NCBI GenBank assembly: GCA_036268355.1
Contig: DATAUG010000259.1
Span: forward strand, 103,630-167,629
Direction: 5' to 3'
From: DASQPJ01 sp036268355
GTDB lineage: Bacteria; Actinomycetota; Actinomycetes; Sporichthyales; Sporichthyaceae
DNA length: 64,000 nucleotides
Under the pieces are notes generated by a model, which was not told the origin of the DNA, did not search any database, and saw nothing but the letters and a program-made list of their open reading frames with translations. This document shows, one piece after another, positions 26,360 to 36,532 of the stretch (positions are counted from its first letter, which is position 1; the number at the start of each line of letters is the position of its first letter). Both the position numbers and the translations under genes were made by a program.

Positions 26360-27823
26360 TCAGTTCTCGGCCAGCTCCCTGGACCGGGCCAACAGATTCG
26401 CCTCTGCGGCATCGAGCACCACACGGCGGCTTCCGGCCCGGCCCTGCGCCGACCGACCCGCCGCGACCACGTCGGCGGCCATTCCCTTGACCACCGACGG
26501 TTCCGCGCCACCCACGGTGCTGCGGGACCGCACGATCGCGCGGGGGTCCAGGGCGGCGGCTAGGTCCAACTCACGCAGGCCGTGCTCGGCCCCGGACAGC
26601 TGCAGCGCGCACTCGGCCAACAGTTCACCGGTCAGGTCGATGCCGCGCAGGCCCAGCTCCGCCGCACGTCGCACCGCCGCACCGACGATCCGGTATGCCG
26701 TCCGGTAATCGACGCCGACCTCGACCATCAGGTACTCGGCCAGGTCGGCGGCCTGTGAGTACCCCGACTCCAGCGCCGCGTACATGCGTTCGACGTTGAC
26801 CTCCAGGCCCGCGACCACCCCTGCGGTCAGGCGCATCTGACGCAGCGCCAGATCCACTGCACGCGGTACCTCGCCGTAGGCGAAGATCAGGTTGTCACTG
26901 CGGGCCGACGGGGTCTTGATCACCGCCAGCATCCCGGTCAGTCGGCCGATCAACACCCCGGCCTCACCCCGGATCATCGTCAGCGCATAGGGGTTCCGCT
27001 TCTGCGGCATCAGCACGCTGGTACGGGTGTGTCCGTCGGCCAACCGCACGTAGTCGAACTCCTGACTGGCCCAGATCTCCAGGTCCTCGGCCAGTTTCGC
27101 GCAGGTTGTCGCCAGGCTGGCCACCGCGGACAGCAACGCGATGTAGCCGTCGGTCTGCCACATCGCGTCCCGGGTGTGTTCGATGATGCCGTCGAAGCCG
27201 AGCAGTTCGGCCACCGTCCGCCGGTCGCCGGTCAGCGCCGAACCGTTCACCCCGCCCGCCCCGCCCGGGCTGCGGTTGAGCCAGTCGAAGGCGTCCTCGA
27301 GCCGGGCCAGGTCGCGCAGGCCGGCGTGCGCGAAGGCCAACAGGTAGTGGCCGAAGGTGGAGGGCTGCGCGTGTTGCAAGTAGGTCTGTTCGGCCATCCA
27401 GGTCTCGGTGTGCCGGGCCGCCTGCTCGCCCACCGCGGTCACGAACTGCGCGGTGGCCTCGATCAGATCGAGCACGTCGCGACGCAGCCGCAGGCGCAGC
27501 GCGATGCGCACCGCCTCGCGCCGCGGGCGACCCGCATGCAGCCACCCGGCGTCGTCACCGATGCGGGCCACCAACCAGTCCTCACGGCAGTTGTAGATCT
27601 CCCCGCGGGCCGGGTCGTAGCCGATCTCCGACACCGGCGTCCGGTGAGACACCAGCAGCTCGCGCAGCAGGTTCTTCCCGGCCCCGGCCGGGACCACCCC
27701 CCGGCCCACGAGCACCAGGACGTGCGCCAGGTCGGCCAGGTCCAGCCAATCGTGCAACAGCTCCGCGTCGGCGATCTCCACGGCGAAGCCGCCGGCGATC
27801 AGCTCCGGGGCGTAGTCCGGCAA
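26360..27823 (-). CDS. ArgH-like lyase of the aspartase/fumarase superfamily
   Basis: 487 residues from a TTG at 27823 with GGAAGG upstream. The pattern is that of argininosuccinate lyase: NREDWLVARIGDDAGWLHAGR near the start in shortened form, AEQTYLQHAQPSTFGHYLL (substrate and catalytic His region) and TSVLMPQKRNPYAL (flexible catalytic-serine loop). True argH normally ends the arg operon after argG; no arginine genes are here and the usual GRxAHTGRSRND N-terminus is not seen, so another N-succinyl-type substrate is likely. It follows serS and a DUF427 gene on the same strand and faces the other lyase cluster. Confidence 0.83.
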   Translation of the reverse strand: MPDYAPELIAGGFAVEIADAELLHDWLDLADLAHVLVLVGRGVVPAGAGKNLLRELLVSHRTPVSEIGYDPARGEIYNCREDWLVARIGDDAGWLHAGRPRREAVRIALRLRLRRDVLDLIEATAQFVTAVGEQAARHTETWMAEQTYLQHAQPSTFGHYLLAFAHAGLRDLARLEDAFDWLNRSPGGAGGVNGSALTGDRRTVAELLGFDGIIEHTRDAMWQTDGYIALLSAVASLATTCAKLAEDLEIWASQEFDYVRLADGHTRTSVLMPQKRNPYALTMIRGEAGVLIGRLTGMLAVIKTPSARSDNLIFAYGEVPRAVDLALRQMRLTAGVVAGLEVNVERMYAALESGYSQAADLAEYLMVEVGVDYRTAYRIVGAAVRRAAELGLRGIDLTGELLAECALQLSGAEHGLRELDLAAALDPRAIVRSRSTVGGAEPSVVKGMAADVVAAGRSAQGRAGSRRVVLDAAEANLLARSRELAEN

Positions 27824-27842
27824 CGATGCGCCTTCCTGTCGG

Positions 27843-28211
27843 TCAGGCCGGGCGGCCGTCCACCAGGATCTGGGCGCGCTCGGGGTAGAAGCTCATCATC
27901 CCGGCGATCTGCGCGACCTCGGGGATCGGGTCCGGGTAGTACCAGATGACATCCCGGTGAGTCGCTCCGTCGATCTCGAGGCTGTGATAGCTCGCCTCGC
28001 CCTTGAACGGGCAGGTGGTGTGCAGCTCACTGGGCCGCAGCACGCCGGCGTCGACGTCGTTCGCGGGCAGGTAGTACCGCGGCGGCAGACCGGTCTCGTG
28101 GAGGACGACCGCCGCCTCGGACTCGGCGACCTTCACCCCGTCGACCGTGACGGTGACCCGCGCGGCCGCGGGCTCGATGCGGATGCTGTGGCCGCCCACT
28201 CGTTCGCTCAT
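27843..28211 (-). CDS. DUF427 domain protein
   Basis: 122 residues, one DUF427 domain: RVTVTVDGVKVAESE, LPPRYYLPANDV, CPFKGEASYHSLEI and YPDPIPEVAQIAGMMSFYPER are characteristic. The function of this small beta-rich family is unknown. Its ATG overlaps the serS stop codon (ATGA), so translation is coupled to seryl-tRNA synthetase; the ArgH-like gene starts 19 bases downstream. Confidence 0.93.
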   Translation of the reverse strand: MSERVGGHSIRIEPAAARVTVTVDGVKVAESEAAVVLHETGLPPRYYLPANDVDAGVLRPSELHTTCPFKGEASYHSLEIDGATHRDVIWYYPDPIPEVAQIAGMMSFYPERAQILVDGRPA

Positions 28212-29494
28212 CAGTTGTCCTCCCGACCCAAGACCTTCGTCCCGAGATACGGGACGAGCGCTTCCGGGACGACGACCGAACCGTCGGCCTGCTGGAAGTT
28301 CTCCAGGATCGCGGCCATCGTGCGTCCGATCGGTAGCCCAGAACCGTTCAACGTCGCAGCAGGCGCCCGACTTCCCGCGGCGTCCCGCACCCGGATTCCC
28401 GCCCGCCGGGCCTGGAACTGACCGCAGTCCGAGCACGAGGAGATCTCCCGGTAGCGGCCCTGGCTGGGCAACCACACCTCGATGTCGTAGGTGAGCTGGG
28501 CGGAGAACCCCATGTCGCCGGCGGCAAGCTTGACCACCCGGTGCGCCAGGCCCAGCTCGACCAGGCAGGTCTGGGCGTGGGAGACCATGAGCTCCAGTTC
28601 CGCCGCCGAGGTCTCCGCCGTGCAGATCCGGACCAGCTCCACCTTCGAGAACTGATGGAGCCTCAGAATCCCGCGGGTGTCGCGACCGTAGGAGCCGGCC
28701 TCGGAGCGGTAGCACGGCGTGTGCGCGGTGTACGCGAACGGCAGCGCCGCCGCGTCGAGGATCTCGTCGGCGTGCAGGTTGGTCAGCGGCACCTCGGCGG
28801 TCGGGATCAGGAACAGTTCCCGGTCGCCTGCCGCGGTCGCGAACAGGTCGTCGGCGAACTTCGGCAACTGGCCGGTGCCGGTCATCGTGGCCCGATTCAC
28901 CAGGGTCGGTACCGAGAACTCGGTGTACCCGTGCCGCCGCGTGTGCAGGTCGAGGAAGAACGTGGCGATGGCCCGCTCCAGGGCCGCGCCGGCGCCGCGC
29001 GCGACCGCGAATCGTGGGCCGGACAGCTTGGTGGCCCGGGCGAAGTCCAGGATTCCCAACGACTCGCCGAGGTCGACGTGGTCGAGCGGAGTGAATTCGA
29101 AGCTCGGCGGGGTCCCCCACCGGCGTACCTCCACCGCGTCGTCCTCGGACTTGCCGTCCGGTGCGGCGTCGGCCGGGAGGTTGGGGATGACCAGCAGCTG
29201 TTCGCGCAGCTCGGCGGCCAGCCGCTCGGCCTCCTCCTCGACCAGCCGGATCCGATCCTTCAGCTCGCGCGCAGTCGCCTTGAGCGCGGTGACGTCGCCG
29301 CCGGAGCGCGCGGCGGCCCCGACCTCGGCGGCGATCCGCTTGGACTCGGCCCGCAACTCGTCGCCGGTCCGGATCGCCCGATTGCGCTCGGCCAGCAACG
29401 CTGCCACCGGCGCCGGGTCGAACTTGTACCCCCGCCGCGCCAACAGCGCCACGGCGGCGTCGCCGAGCTGCGTCAACTCCCTCACGTCGTGCAT
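28211..29494 (-). CDS. serS: Serine-tRNA ligase
   Basis: Class II aminoacyl-tRNA synthetase charging tRNA-Ser. 427 residues, standard length. Residues about 1-110 form the N-terminal coiled-coil arm that grips the long variable arm of tRNA-Ser (RAIRTGDELRAESKRIAAEV). Class II motifs are present: the motif 2 loop CYRSEAGSYGRDTRGI and motif 3 NGSGLPIGRTMAAI, plus ISSCSDCGQFQARR in the active site. First gene of a minus-strand run with DUF427 and ArgH-like genes. Confidence 0.97.
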   Translation of the reverse strand: MHDVRELTQLGDAAVALLARRGYKFDPAPVAALLAERNRAIRTGDELRAESKRIAAEVGAAARSGGDVTALKATARELKDRIRLVEEEAERLAAELREQLLVIPNLPADAAPDGKSEDDAVEVRRWGTPPSFEFTPLDHVDLGESLGILDFARATKLSGPRFAVARGAGAALERAIATFFLDLHTRRHGYTEFSVPTLVNRATMTGTGQLPKFADDLFATAAGDRELFLIPTAEVPLTNLHADEILDAAALPFAYTAHTPCYRSEAGSYGRDTRGILRLHQFSKVELVRICTAETSAAELELMVSHAQTCLVELGLAHRVVKLAAGDMGFSAQLTYDIEVWLPSQGRYREISSCSDCGQFQARRAGIRVRDAAGSRAPAATLNGSGLPIGRTMAAILENFQQADGSVVVPEALVPYLGTKVLGREDN

Positions 29495-29706
29495 ACGGCA
29501 AACCTACTGCGCCGTAGCCCAGCCGCCCGGTGTGCCGACTCCGTTCCTCGTCGGTCCGTCGACCTGATCGGAATGCGCCGATGCGGCGCAATGGCATGGC
29601 CATCCGGGCGCGTGCCAGGATGGCGGCATCGCCGGGAAGCCTCCAGGGCGGGCGCTCGTTGTGACAGGTACCGGGACGCACGTTCACCCCTGAGTCGGCA
29701 GCTAAG

Positions 29707-29720
29707 CTACTGGCGAGTAG
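29707..29720. promoter_or_regulatory. Operator-like palindrome upstream of fadA
   Basis: CTACTGGCGAGTAG, two 5-bp arms around four bases, lies 57 bases upstream of the fadA start codon within a 283-bp intergenic region. The position and symmetry fit a TetR-family operator of beta-oxidation genes; the cognate regulator is not in the window. Confidence 0.45.
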
Positions 29721-29777
29721 AGTCGGACGGAGTGAGCCCGCACACGTTTCCGAACGGCACAGCAGCAGGAGGCAGCC

Positions 29778-31000
<1,223 letters not shown>

Positions 31001-31004
<4 letters not shown>

Positions 31005-31015
31005 CGACTCGTCAG
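31001..31015. promoter_or_regulatory. 15-bp palindrome CTGACG-ACT-CGTCAG at the fadA stop
   Basis: Perfect copy; the TGA of fadA forms part of the left arm, and fadB starts 75 bases downstream. It could be an operator for fadB or a gene-boundary repeat. Confidence 0.6.
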
Positions 31016-31090
31016 ACTGTGTTCTTCGTTACCAGGTACAACCGGAAAGTCTTCGGGCAGGGAAAGCAGCACTAGAAGGGACCCTCGCGC

Positions 31091-33274
31091 ATGGCGCAGG
31101 ACACGATCGGCACGATCCGGTGGGAGCAGGACTCCGACGGGATTGTCGTGCTCACCATGGACGACCCGGCCGGCTCGGCCAACACCATGAACGAGGCGTG
31201 GGTCACCTCGATCACCGCGGTGAACGACCGCCTGGAGGCGGAGAAGTCCACGATCACCGGCGTGATCGTGACGTCGGCCAAGAAGACGTTCTTCGCGGGC
31301 GGCAACCTCAACGACCTGATCGCCGCCCGCCCCGCGGACGCCGCGGCGGTCACCGCGAACGTCGACCACATAAAAAAGCAACTGCGGCGGCTGGAGACAC
31401 TGGGGCGCCCGGTTGTGGCCGCGATCAACGGCGCCGCCCTGGGCGGCGGCTACGAGATCACGTTGGCCTGCCACCACCGGATCGCACTTGACGCCAAGGG
31501 CAGCCAGATCGGGCTGCCCGAGGTGGGCCTCGGCCTACTGCCCGGTGCCGGCGGTGTCACGCGCACGGTGCGGCTGCTCGGCATCCAGGACGCGTTGCTC
31601 AACGTGCTGTTGCAGGGCCAGCGCTACTTCCCGAAGGACGCGCTGTCCAAGGGCTTGGTGCACGCCGTCGTCGACACCGGTGAGGCGCTGCTGGCCGACG
31701 CCAAGGCTTGGATCAAGGACAACCCGAAGGCCACCGCGCCGTGGGACGTCAAGGGCTACAAGATCCCCGGCGGCACGCCGTCGACCCCGGCTTTCGCTGC
31801 GAACCTGCCGGCGTTCCCGGCCAACCTGCGCAAGCAGATCAAGGGTGCGCCGATGCCCGCCCCGCGCAACATCCTGGCCGCCGCGGTCGAGGGCGCGCAG
31901 GTCGACATCGACGCCGCCTTCAAGATCGAGACCAGCTACCTGGTCGACCTGGTGATCGGGCAGGTCTCCAAGAACATGATCAAGGCGTTCTTCTTCGACA
32001 CCCAGTTCGTCAACTCCGGCGGCAGCCGACCGGCCGGGTACGAGACCTACACGGCGAAGCGGGCCGCGGTACTCGGCGCCGGGATGATGGGTGCCGGGAT
32101 TGCCTTCGTCTGCGCGAAGGCGGGCATCGACGTCGTGCTCAAGGACGTCAGCCTCGAAGCGGCGACCAAGGGCAAGGCCTACTCGGAGGCCCTCGTCGCC
32201 AAGGCGGTCTCGCGCGGCAAGATGACCCGAGAGGCCGGCGAAGCGTTGCTGGCCCGGATCACGCCGACCGAGAACGCCGCGGACGTGGCCGGCGCCGATC
32301 TGGTGGTCGAGGCGGTGTTCGAGAGCCCGGAGCTGAAGCACAAGGTGTTCGGCGAGATCGAGCACCTGGTGGCCCCCGACGCGGTGCTCGGCTCCAACAC
32401 CTCCAGCCTGCCGATCACCGGACTGGCCGAGGGCGTGCAGCGCGCCGAGGACTTCATCGGGCTGCACTTCTTTTCCCCCGTCGACAAGATGCCGCTGTTG
32501 GAGATCATCGCCGGCAAGCGGACCTCCGACGCCACGCTGGCGAAGGCGTTCGACATCGCCAAGCAGATCCGCAAGACCCCGATCCTGGTGAACGACTCGC
32601 CGGGGTTCTTCACCAGCCGGGTGATCTCCACGTTCATCAACGAGGCATTGGCGATGGTCGGCGAGGGCGTCGATCCGCAGACCATCGAGCAGGCCTGCAC
32701 GCAAGCCGGCTACCCGGTCGGCGCGCTGGCGCTGATGGACGAGCTGAACATGAACCTGATGCGCCACATCCGGCAGGAGACCGAACGCAACGTCGGTGCC
32801 GCGCGGACCTGGGCGCATCACCCGGCCGACGCCGTGGTGGACCGCATGATCGACGAGTTCGGCCGCCCCGGACGCAAGGAAGGGGCCGGGTTCTACGAGT
32901 ACGTCGACGGCAAGAAGGCCGGGCTGTGGCCTGGGCTGCGCGAGCACTTCGGCAACGACGACATGATGCCGGTCCTGGGAACCCCGGGCCTGACCGAGCT
33001 CGAGGAACGGATGTTGTTCATCGAGTCGCTGGAGACGATCCGGTGTTTCGACGAAGGCGTGCTGCGCTCGGTCGAGGAGGCCAACATCGGCTCGATCCTG
33101 GGCATCGGATTCCCGCCGTGGACCGGGGGCGTGGTCCAGTACATCGCCGGCTACGCCGATGGCCCAGAGGGTTTCGTGGACCGAGCGTGGGAGCTGGCCG
33201 CAAAACACGGCGAGCGCTTCGCCCCGCCCGCCTCGTTGGTCGCAGCGGCCAAGCAGGGCAAGGTCCTGCCGTAG
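31091..33274 (+). CDS. fadB: Fatty-acid oxidation complex alpha subunit (enoyl-CoA hydratase/3-hydroxyacyl-CoA dehydrogenase)
   Basis: Bifunctional beta-oxidation enzyme of 727 residues. The N-terminal crotonase domain (1-200) has AAINGAALGGGYE (oxyanion hole) and LPEVGLGLLPGAGG with a catalytic Glu. The dehydrogenase domain begins with the NAD motif LGAGMMGAGIA (about 335-345) and has the catalytic region IGLHFFSPVDKM, followed by two C-terminal 3-HCDH domains. ATG at 31091 with GAAGGGA upstream. Works with FadA in the same operon. Confidence 0.96.
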   Translation: MAQDTIGTIRWEQDSDGIVVLTMDDPAGSANTMNEAWVTSITAVNDRLEAEKSTITGVIVTSAKKTFFAGGNLNDLIAARPADAAAVTANVDHIKKQLRRLETLGRPVVAAINGAALGGGYEITLACHHRIALDAKGSQIGLPEVGLGLLPGAGGVTRTVRLLGIQDALLNVLLQGQRYFPKDALSKGLVHAVVDTGEALLADAKAWIKDNPKATAPWDVKGYKIPGGTPSTPAFAANLPAFPANLRKQIKGAPMPAPRNILAAAVEGAQVDIDAAFKIETSYLVDLVIGQVSKNMIKAFFFDTQFVNSGGSRPAGYETYTAKRAAVLGAGMMGAGIAFVCAKAGIDVVLKDVSLEAATKGKAYSEALVAKAVSRGKMTREAGEALLARITPTENAADVAGADLVVEAVFESPELKHKVFGEIEHLVAPDAVLGSNTSSLPITGLAEGVQRAEDFIGLHFFSPVDKMPLLEIIAGKRTSDATLAKAFDIAKQIRKTPILVNDSPGFFTSRVISTFINEALAMVGEGVDPQTIEQACTQAGYPVGALALMDELNMNLMRHIRQETERNVGAARTWAHHPADAVVDRMIDEFGRPGRKEGAGFYEYVDGKKAGLWPGLREHFGNDDMMPVLGTPGLTELEERMLFIESLETIRCFDEGVLRSVEEANIGSILGIGFPPWTGGVVQYIAGYADGPEGFVDRAWELAAKHGERFAPPASLVAAAKQGKVLP

Positions 33275-33291
33275 CCCACGCCCAAAAATCG

Positions 33292-33340
33292 TTGCGTCCG
33301 GCCAACCCGTCGCTAATAGGCACGGGTTGGCCGGACGCAA
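33292..33340. repeat. Hairpin element with TTGCGTCCGG arms, copy 2
   Basis: Perfect 19-bp inverted repeat (33292-33310 with 33322-33340), 11-nt loop cgctaataggc, in the 84-bp gap between fadB and the enoyl-CoA hydratase. The outer ten bases equal those of the hairpin at 7778-7825; inner stem bases differ (CCAACCCGT here, GTAACC there) but pair perfectly. It has no U tract on the plus strand. Confidence 0.75.
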
Positions 33341-33358
33341 GGCTCCAGGAGGCCGCCC

Positions 33359-34126
33359 GTGGGTGACGAGCCATTGGTCTTGCTCCACGTTTCCGGCGCC
33401 TTGGCAACGGTGACCCTCAATGCGCCGGAGAAGCGCAACGCGCTGTCGGTGGCGATGCTGACCGCGATCTCCGAGGCGCTGGCGCAGGTCGAGACGGACC
33501 CGACGGTTCGGGTGGTCGTGCTGACGCACTCCGGGACGGTGTTCTGCGCGGGCGTGGACATGAAGGAGGCGTCGGCCGTCGGGCTGGAGGCCAGTTCCGG
33601 GCTGATCGTGCAGGTATTGCGACAGATCGCCGCGCTACCCAAGCCGGTCGTGGTCCGGCTGGCCGGACCGGTGCGCGCCGGCGGCCTCGGCATCGTGGGT
33701 GCGGCCGACGTGGTGATCGCAGCCGACGACATCACGTTCGCGTTCTCCGAAGCCCGGATCGGTGTCGCGCCGGCGATCATCTCGCTGACCGTGCTGCCGC
33801 GAATGACGCCCCGTCAGGCGCACCGCTGGTGCCTGACCGGGGAGACCTTCGACGCACCTGCGGCTGTGGCGGCCGGGCTGATCAGTCAGGCCGTACCGGC
33901 CGCCGAACTGGACGCCGCCGTCACCGCCGTCACCGCCGAGCTGCTGCTGGCCTCACCGCAGGGGCTGGCCGAGACCAAGAAGCTGCTGGGCCGGCAGATC
34001 CTCGACCTGCTCGACACTGCGGGCGAGGAGATCTGCAAGCTGTCCGCGAGCCTCTTCGCCTCGGACGAGGCGAAGGAAGGTATGACGGCGTTCCTGGAGC
34101 GCCGCAAGCCGCGCTGGCAGTCCTGA
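33359..34126 (+). CDS. Enoyl-CoA hydratase/isomerase family protein
   Basis: Crotonase-fold protein of 255 residues from a GTG with AGGAGG seven bases upstream. Oxyanion-hole segments are LTHSGTVFCAGVDMKE and LAGPVRAGGLGIVGAADV. The canonical second catalytic Glu is not obvious: the region reads EARIGVAPAIISLTVLPRM, so the exact reaction (hydratase, isomerase or other) cannot be stated. It follows fadB on the same strand and is convergent with the lipase gene across a 12-bp-stem hairpin. Confidence 0.88.
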   Translation: MGDEPLVLLHVSGALATVTLNAPEKRNALSVAMLTAISEALAQVETDPTVRVVVLTHSGTVFCAGVDMKEASAVGLEASSGLIVQVLRQIAALPKPVVVRLAGPVRAGGLGIVGAADVVIAADDITFAFSEARIGVAPAIISLTVLPRMTPRQAHRWCLTGETFDAPAAVAAGLISQAVPAAELDAAVTAVTAELLLASPQGLAETKKLLGRQILDLLDTAGEEICKLSASLFASDEAKEGMTAFLERRKPRWQS

Positions 34127-34142
34127 CAGCCGGCGCGGCGAG

Positions 34143-34169
34143 CCGGTCCTGACGACCCGTCAGGACCGG
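34143..34169. terminator. Bidirectional hairpin between enoyl-CoA hydratase and lipase genes
   Basis: CCGGTCCTGACG / CGTCAGGACCGG form a perfect 12-bp stem with a 3-nt loop (acc) between two convergent genes. The core 34149-34163 is a perfect CTGACG-N3-CGTCAG palindrome, and the lipase stop codon (TGA, 34160-34162 on the minus strand) is part of it. No U tract follows on either side. Confidence 0.6.
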
Positions 34170-35443
34170 GCGCAGTTGTTCGGCACCGGGGCGCCGGCGA
34201 AGCGAGCCGCGATCCAGTCGAGTGCGTCGAAGGACCCGGACCCGGCCACGAACAGGTGCTCGCCCGGGTACTCGCGGTAGTCCACCGGCAGCCCGTGCCG
34301 GCAGTAGTCGGCCACCAGGGCGTGCACGTCGTCCAGCGGCAGCAGTTCGTCGCTCGTCGCGTGGTAGATGTGCATCGGTTCCGACGGGATCCGCCGGCCC
34401 AGGGTGTTCGCGTCGAGCACGGCGCGTACCTGGGGCAGGCCCAGCGGGTCCGGCACGGTCGAGTAATCAGCGAGTTTCTTGAAGGCGTACTTGGCGGCGA
34501 ACTGCTCGACGCACTGGCTCGCGATGTCGGCGGCAGCCTGCTTGCCCGCCGGGGTGAAGATCTGATCCAGCTTCAGTTGCGGGTAGGCCCGGTTCAGGCC
34601 GACCGCCGCGGCGAGCAGCAACCCGGAGCCGTAAGTTCCGTCGAGCATGCGGGCGACGTGCTCGAGATTGGCCGGGACGCCACCGGCGGCCGTGCCGACC
34701 AGGTTCACGTCGGGGGCGTAGGTCGAGGCGAGTTCCGCGGCCCAGTCAGAGGCCAGACCGCCCTCCGAGTAGCCCCAGATCGCGGTCTTGGCCTTCGGGT
34801 TCAGGCCGAGGTCGGACAGGTGCAACGCGGCCCGCGCGCCGTCGAGCACGGCGTGCCCGGTGCTCGGCCCGGCAGCGTACGTGTGCGGTCCCGGCGTCCC
34901 GAGTCCCTCGTAGTCGGTGACCATCACTGCGTATCCGCGGCTGATGGCCGAAGCCATCAGCGGCTCCTCCTGGTCGATCCCCAGGCGCAGCAGGTACGAC
35001 GGCGCGCAGAGCGGTCCCAGGCCGTGGGTGCCGATGTTGTAGACGACCAGCGGCCGGTCGGCGTCCGGGCGGCCGTCCTGCAGCACCCCGACGGTGCCGG
35101 AGACGGCGTCCGGGCGGCCCTGGGTGTCGGTCGAGCGGTAGAGCACCTGGAAGGTACGCACCGGCACAGGCAGACCCAACCCGCGAACCACGACCGGACG
35201 CGACCGCAGGATCGTGCCGGGCGCGACGTCCGGAATCGGATCGGGCGGGGTGTAGAAGGCGTCGTCGCTCGGCGAGACCGGGTAGCCGGATCCGTCCGGA
35301 TAAGTCGCGCCGGCCACCCGCGGGTGGTTTGCGGGCCCCGCGGCAGAGGCCGCCGGGACACCGAGCGCGACCAGCAACGTCGCAGCGACGGAGGTTGCCA
35401 GAAATCGGCGGAAAGCCGTGATCGTCCCCATACCGGACAGCAT
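34160..35443 (-). CDS. Secreted lipase, LIP (secretory lipase) family
   Basis: Alpha/beta hydrolase of the secretory-lipase family acting on acylglycerols or related esters outside the cytoplasm. About 427 residues from the ATG at 35443 (35431 also possible). Signal peptide: FRRFLATSVAATLLVALGVPAASA. The nucleophile serine is in AIWGYSEGGLAS; the acid and His lie in the C-terminal half (TSDELLPLDDV, YPGEHLFVAG). Usual length is 380-440. Starting further upstream would include an operator-like palindrome in the gene. Lies among beta-oxidation and mce genes, suggesting a supply of fatty acids for import. Confidence 0.88.
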   Translation of the reverse strand: MLSGMGTITAFRRFLATSVAATLLVALGVPAASAAGPANHPRVAGATYPDGSGYPVSPSDDAFYTPPDPIPDVAPGTILRSRPVVVRGLGLPVPVRTFQVLYRSTDTQGRPDAVSGTVGVLQDGRPDADRPLVVYNIGTHGLGPLCAPSYLLRLGIDQEEPLMASAISRGYAVMVTDYEGLGTPGPHTYAAGPSTGHAVLDGARAALHLSDLGLNPKAKTAIWGYSEGGLASDWAAELASTYAPDVNLVGTAAGGVPANLEHVARMLDGTYGSGLLLAAAVGLNRAYPQLKLDQIFTPAGKQAAADIASQCVEQFAAKYAFKKLADYSTVPDPLGLPQVRAVLDANTLGRRIPSEPMHIYHATSDELLPLDDVHALVADYCRHGLPVDYREYPGEHLFVAGSGSFDALDWIAARFAGAPVPNNCARS

Positions 35444-35444
35444 C

Positions 35445-35459
35445 TTACTGTCGGTAAGA
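35445..35459. promoter_or_regulatory. Operator-like palindrome at the lipase start
   Basis: CTTAC-TGTCG-GTAAG lies immediately upstream of the ATG at 35443 on the lipase strand. Such TTAC/GTAA palindromes over a start site are typical of TetR-family repressors. The regulator gene is not in the window. Confidence 0.45.
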
Positions 35460-35550
35460 AACGTCAACCCCCGATCCGTACCCTTGGGGGTGACACCCCC
35501 TCAGCCATGCCATTCGACCCGGTTTGCGCTGTTTCGTCGCACGCCGAAAC

Positions 35551-35579
35551 GGTCGGAAGGGGTGTCACCCCTTCCGACC
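35551..35579 (-). terminator. Hairpin downstream of the acyl-ACP desaturase gene
   Basis: GGTCGGAAGGGGT / ACCCCTTCCGACC, 13-bp perfect stem with a 3-nt loop (gtc), 15 bases downstream of the desaturase stop codon. A second, smaller stem of similar type (GGGGGT/ACCCCC) lies at about 35485-35500, nearer the lipase promoter. Confidence 0.65.
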
Positions 35580-35593
35580 AGGGCGAGGCGGCG

Positions 35594-36532
35594 TCAGGCT
35601 CGGGCGGACTGCCGTGCGAGCCGGGCCTCGCGGCGCTCGACGAAGCGCGTCGCGGTGATGTCGAGCTCGGTCAGCACGACGTCCAGCTCCTCGCGGGCCT
35701 TCTCCCCCTGCGCCCCGAAGCCGCGCTCCCAGACGTTCCAGAACCGCAGGACCGGCAGGACGACGCTGTCGCGGTGCTGCCGGATGTCGTAGATGCCGGC
35801 CAGGGCGATGTCCAGCGCCTTGCGCCCGAATCCGGGCAGGTCGTAGCCGGGCATCTGGAAGGTGCGTACCACGTCGGCGATGGCTCGCATCGTGCTGTCC
35901 GGCTCTAGCTCCAGAGCAGCCTCGACGAGACGCCGGTAGAAGACCATGTGCAGGTTCTCGTCGGTGGCGATCCGGGCGAACAGGGCCTCGCCGACCGGGT
36001 CGTCGGTCGCCTTGCCGACGTTGCGGTGCGAGACCCGGGTCGCCAGTTCCTGGAAGGCCACGTAGGCGATCGTCGCGAGCGCGTCGGGGGCCTGGATGTT
36101 CACGAAGCCGTTCGACATGTGGACCATGCGCTCGCGCTCGAGCGCCACCGGGTCGCAGGCCCGGGTCACCAACAGGTAGTCGCGGATCGCCTGACCGTGC
36201 CTACCCTCCTCGGCGGTCCACCGGTGCACCCAGTTGCCCCAGGCGCCGTCGCGGCCGAACAGCGTGGCGATCTCGAAGTGATAGCTGGGCAGGTTGTCCT
36301 CGGTGAGCAGGTTGACCGCCAACGCGGTGGCCACCGCGGGCTCCACCTTCGACTGTTCCGGCCGCCAACCGTCCCCGCCCAGCGGCCCGTCGTAGTTGCG
36401 ACCCTCGCTCCACGGGACGTACTCGTGGGGCATCCATTCCTTGGCGTGCGCCAGGTGCCGCGAAAGCTCAACCTCCACCACCGACTCCAGCTCGATGAGG
36501 ATCTCGACCTGGGTGAGTACTTTCGTGGTCAC
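35594..36532 (-). CDS. Acyl-ACP desaturase (DesA type)
   Basis: Soluble diiron stearoyl-ACP-desaturase family protein that introduces a cis double bond in ACP-linked fatty acids. 312 residues from the GTG at 36532, which has GGGAG eight bases upstream; an ATG at 36550 is the alternative. Diiron ligands appear as TEDNLPSYH, AEEGRHG and TDENLHMVFY (two ExxH motifs plus Glu). Mycobacterial DesA1/DesA2 are of similar length (275-338). The upstream region carries a TACG-CTAC-CGTA palindrome. Confidence 0.92.
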   Translation of the reverse strand: MTTKVLTQVEILIELESVVEVELSRHLAHAKEWMPHEYVPWSEGRNYDGPLGGDGWRPEQSKVEPAVATALAVNLLTEDNLPSYHFEIATLFGRDGAWGNWVHRWTAEEGRHGQAIRDYLLVTRACDPVALERERMVHMSNGFVNIQAPDALATIAYVAFQELATRVSHRNVGKATDDPVGEALFARIATDENLHMVFYRRLVEAALELEPDSTMRAIADVVRTFQMPGYDLPGFGRKALDIALAGIYDIRQHRDSVVLPVLRFWNVWERGFGAQGEKAREELDVVLTELDITATRFVERREARLARQSARA

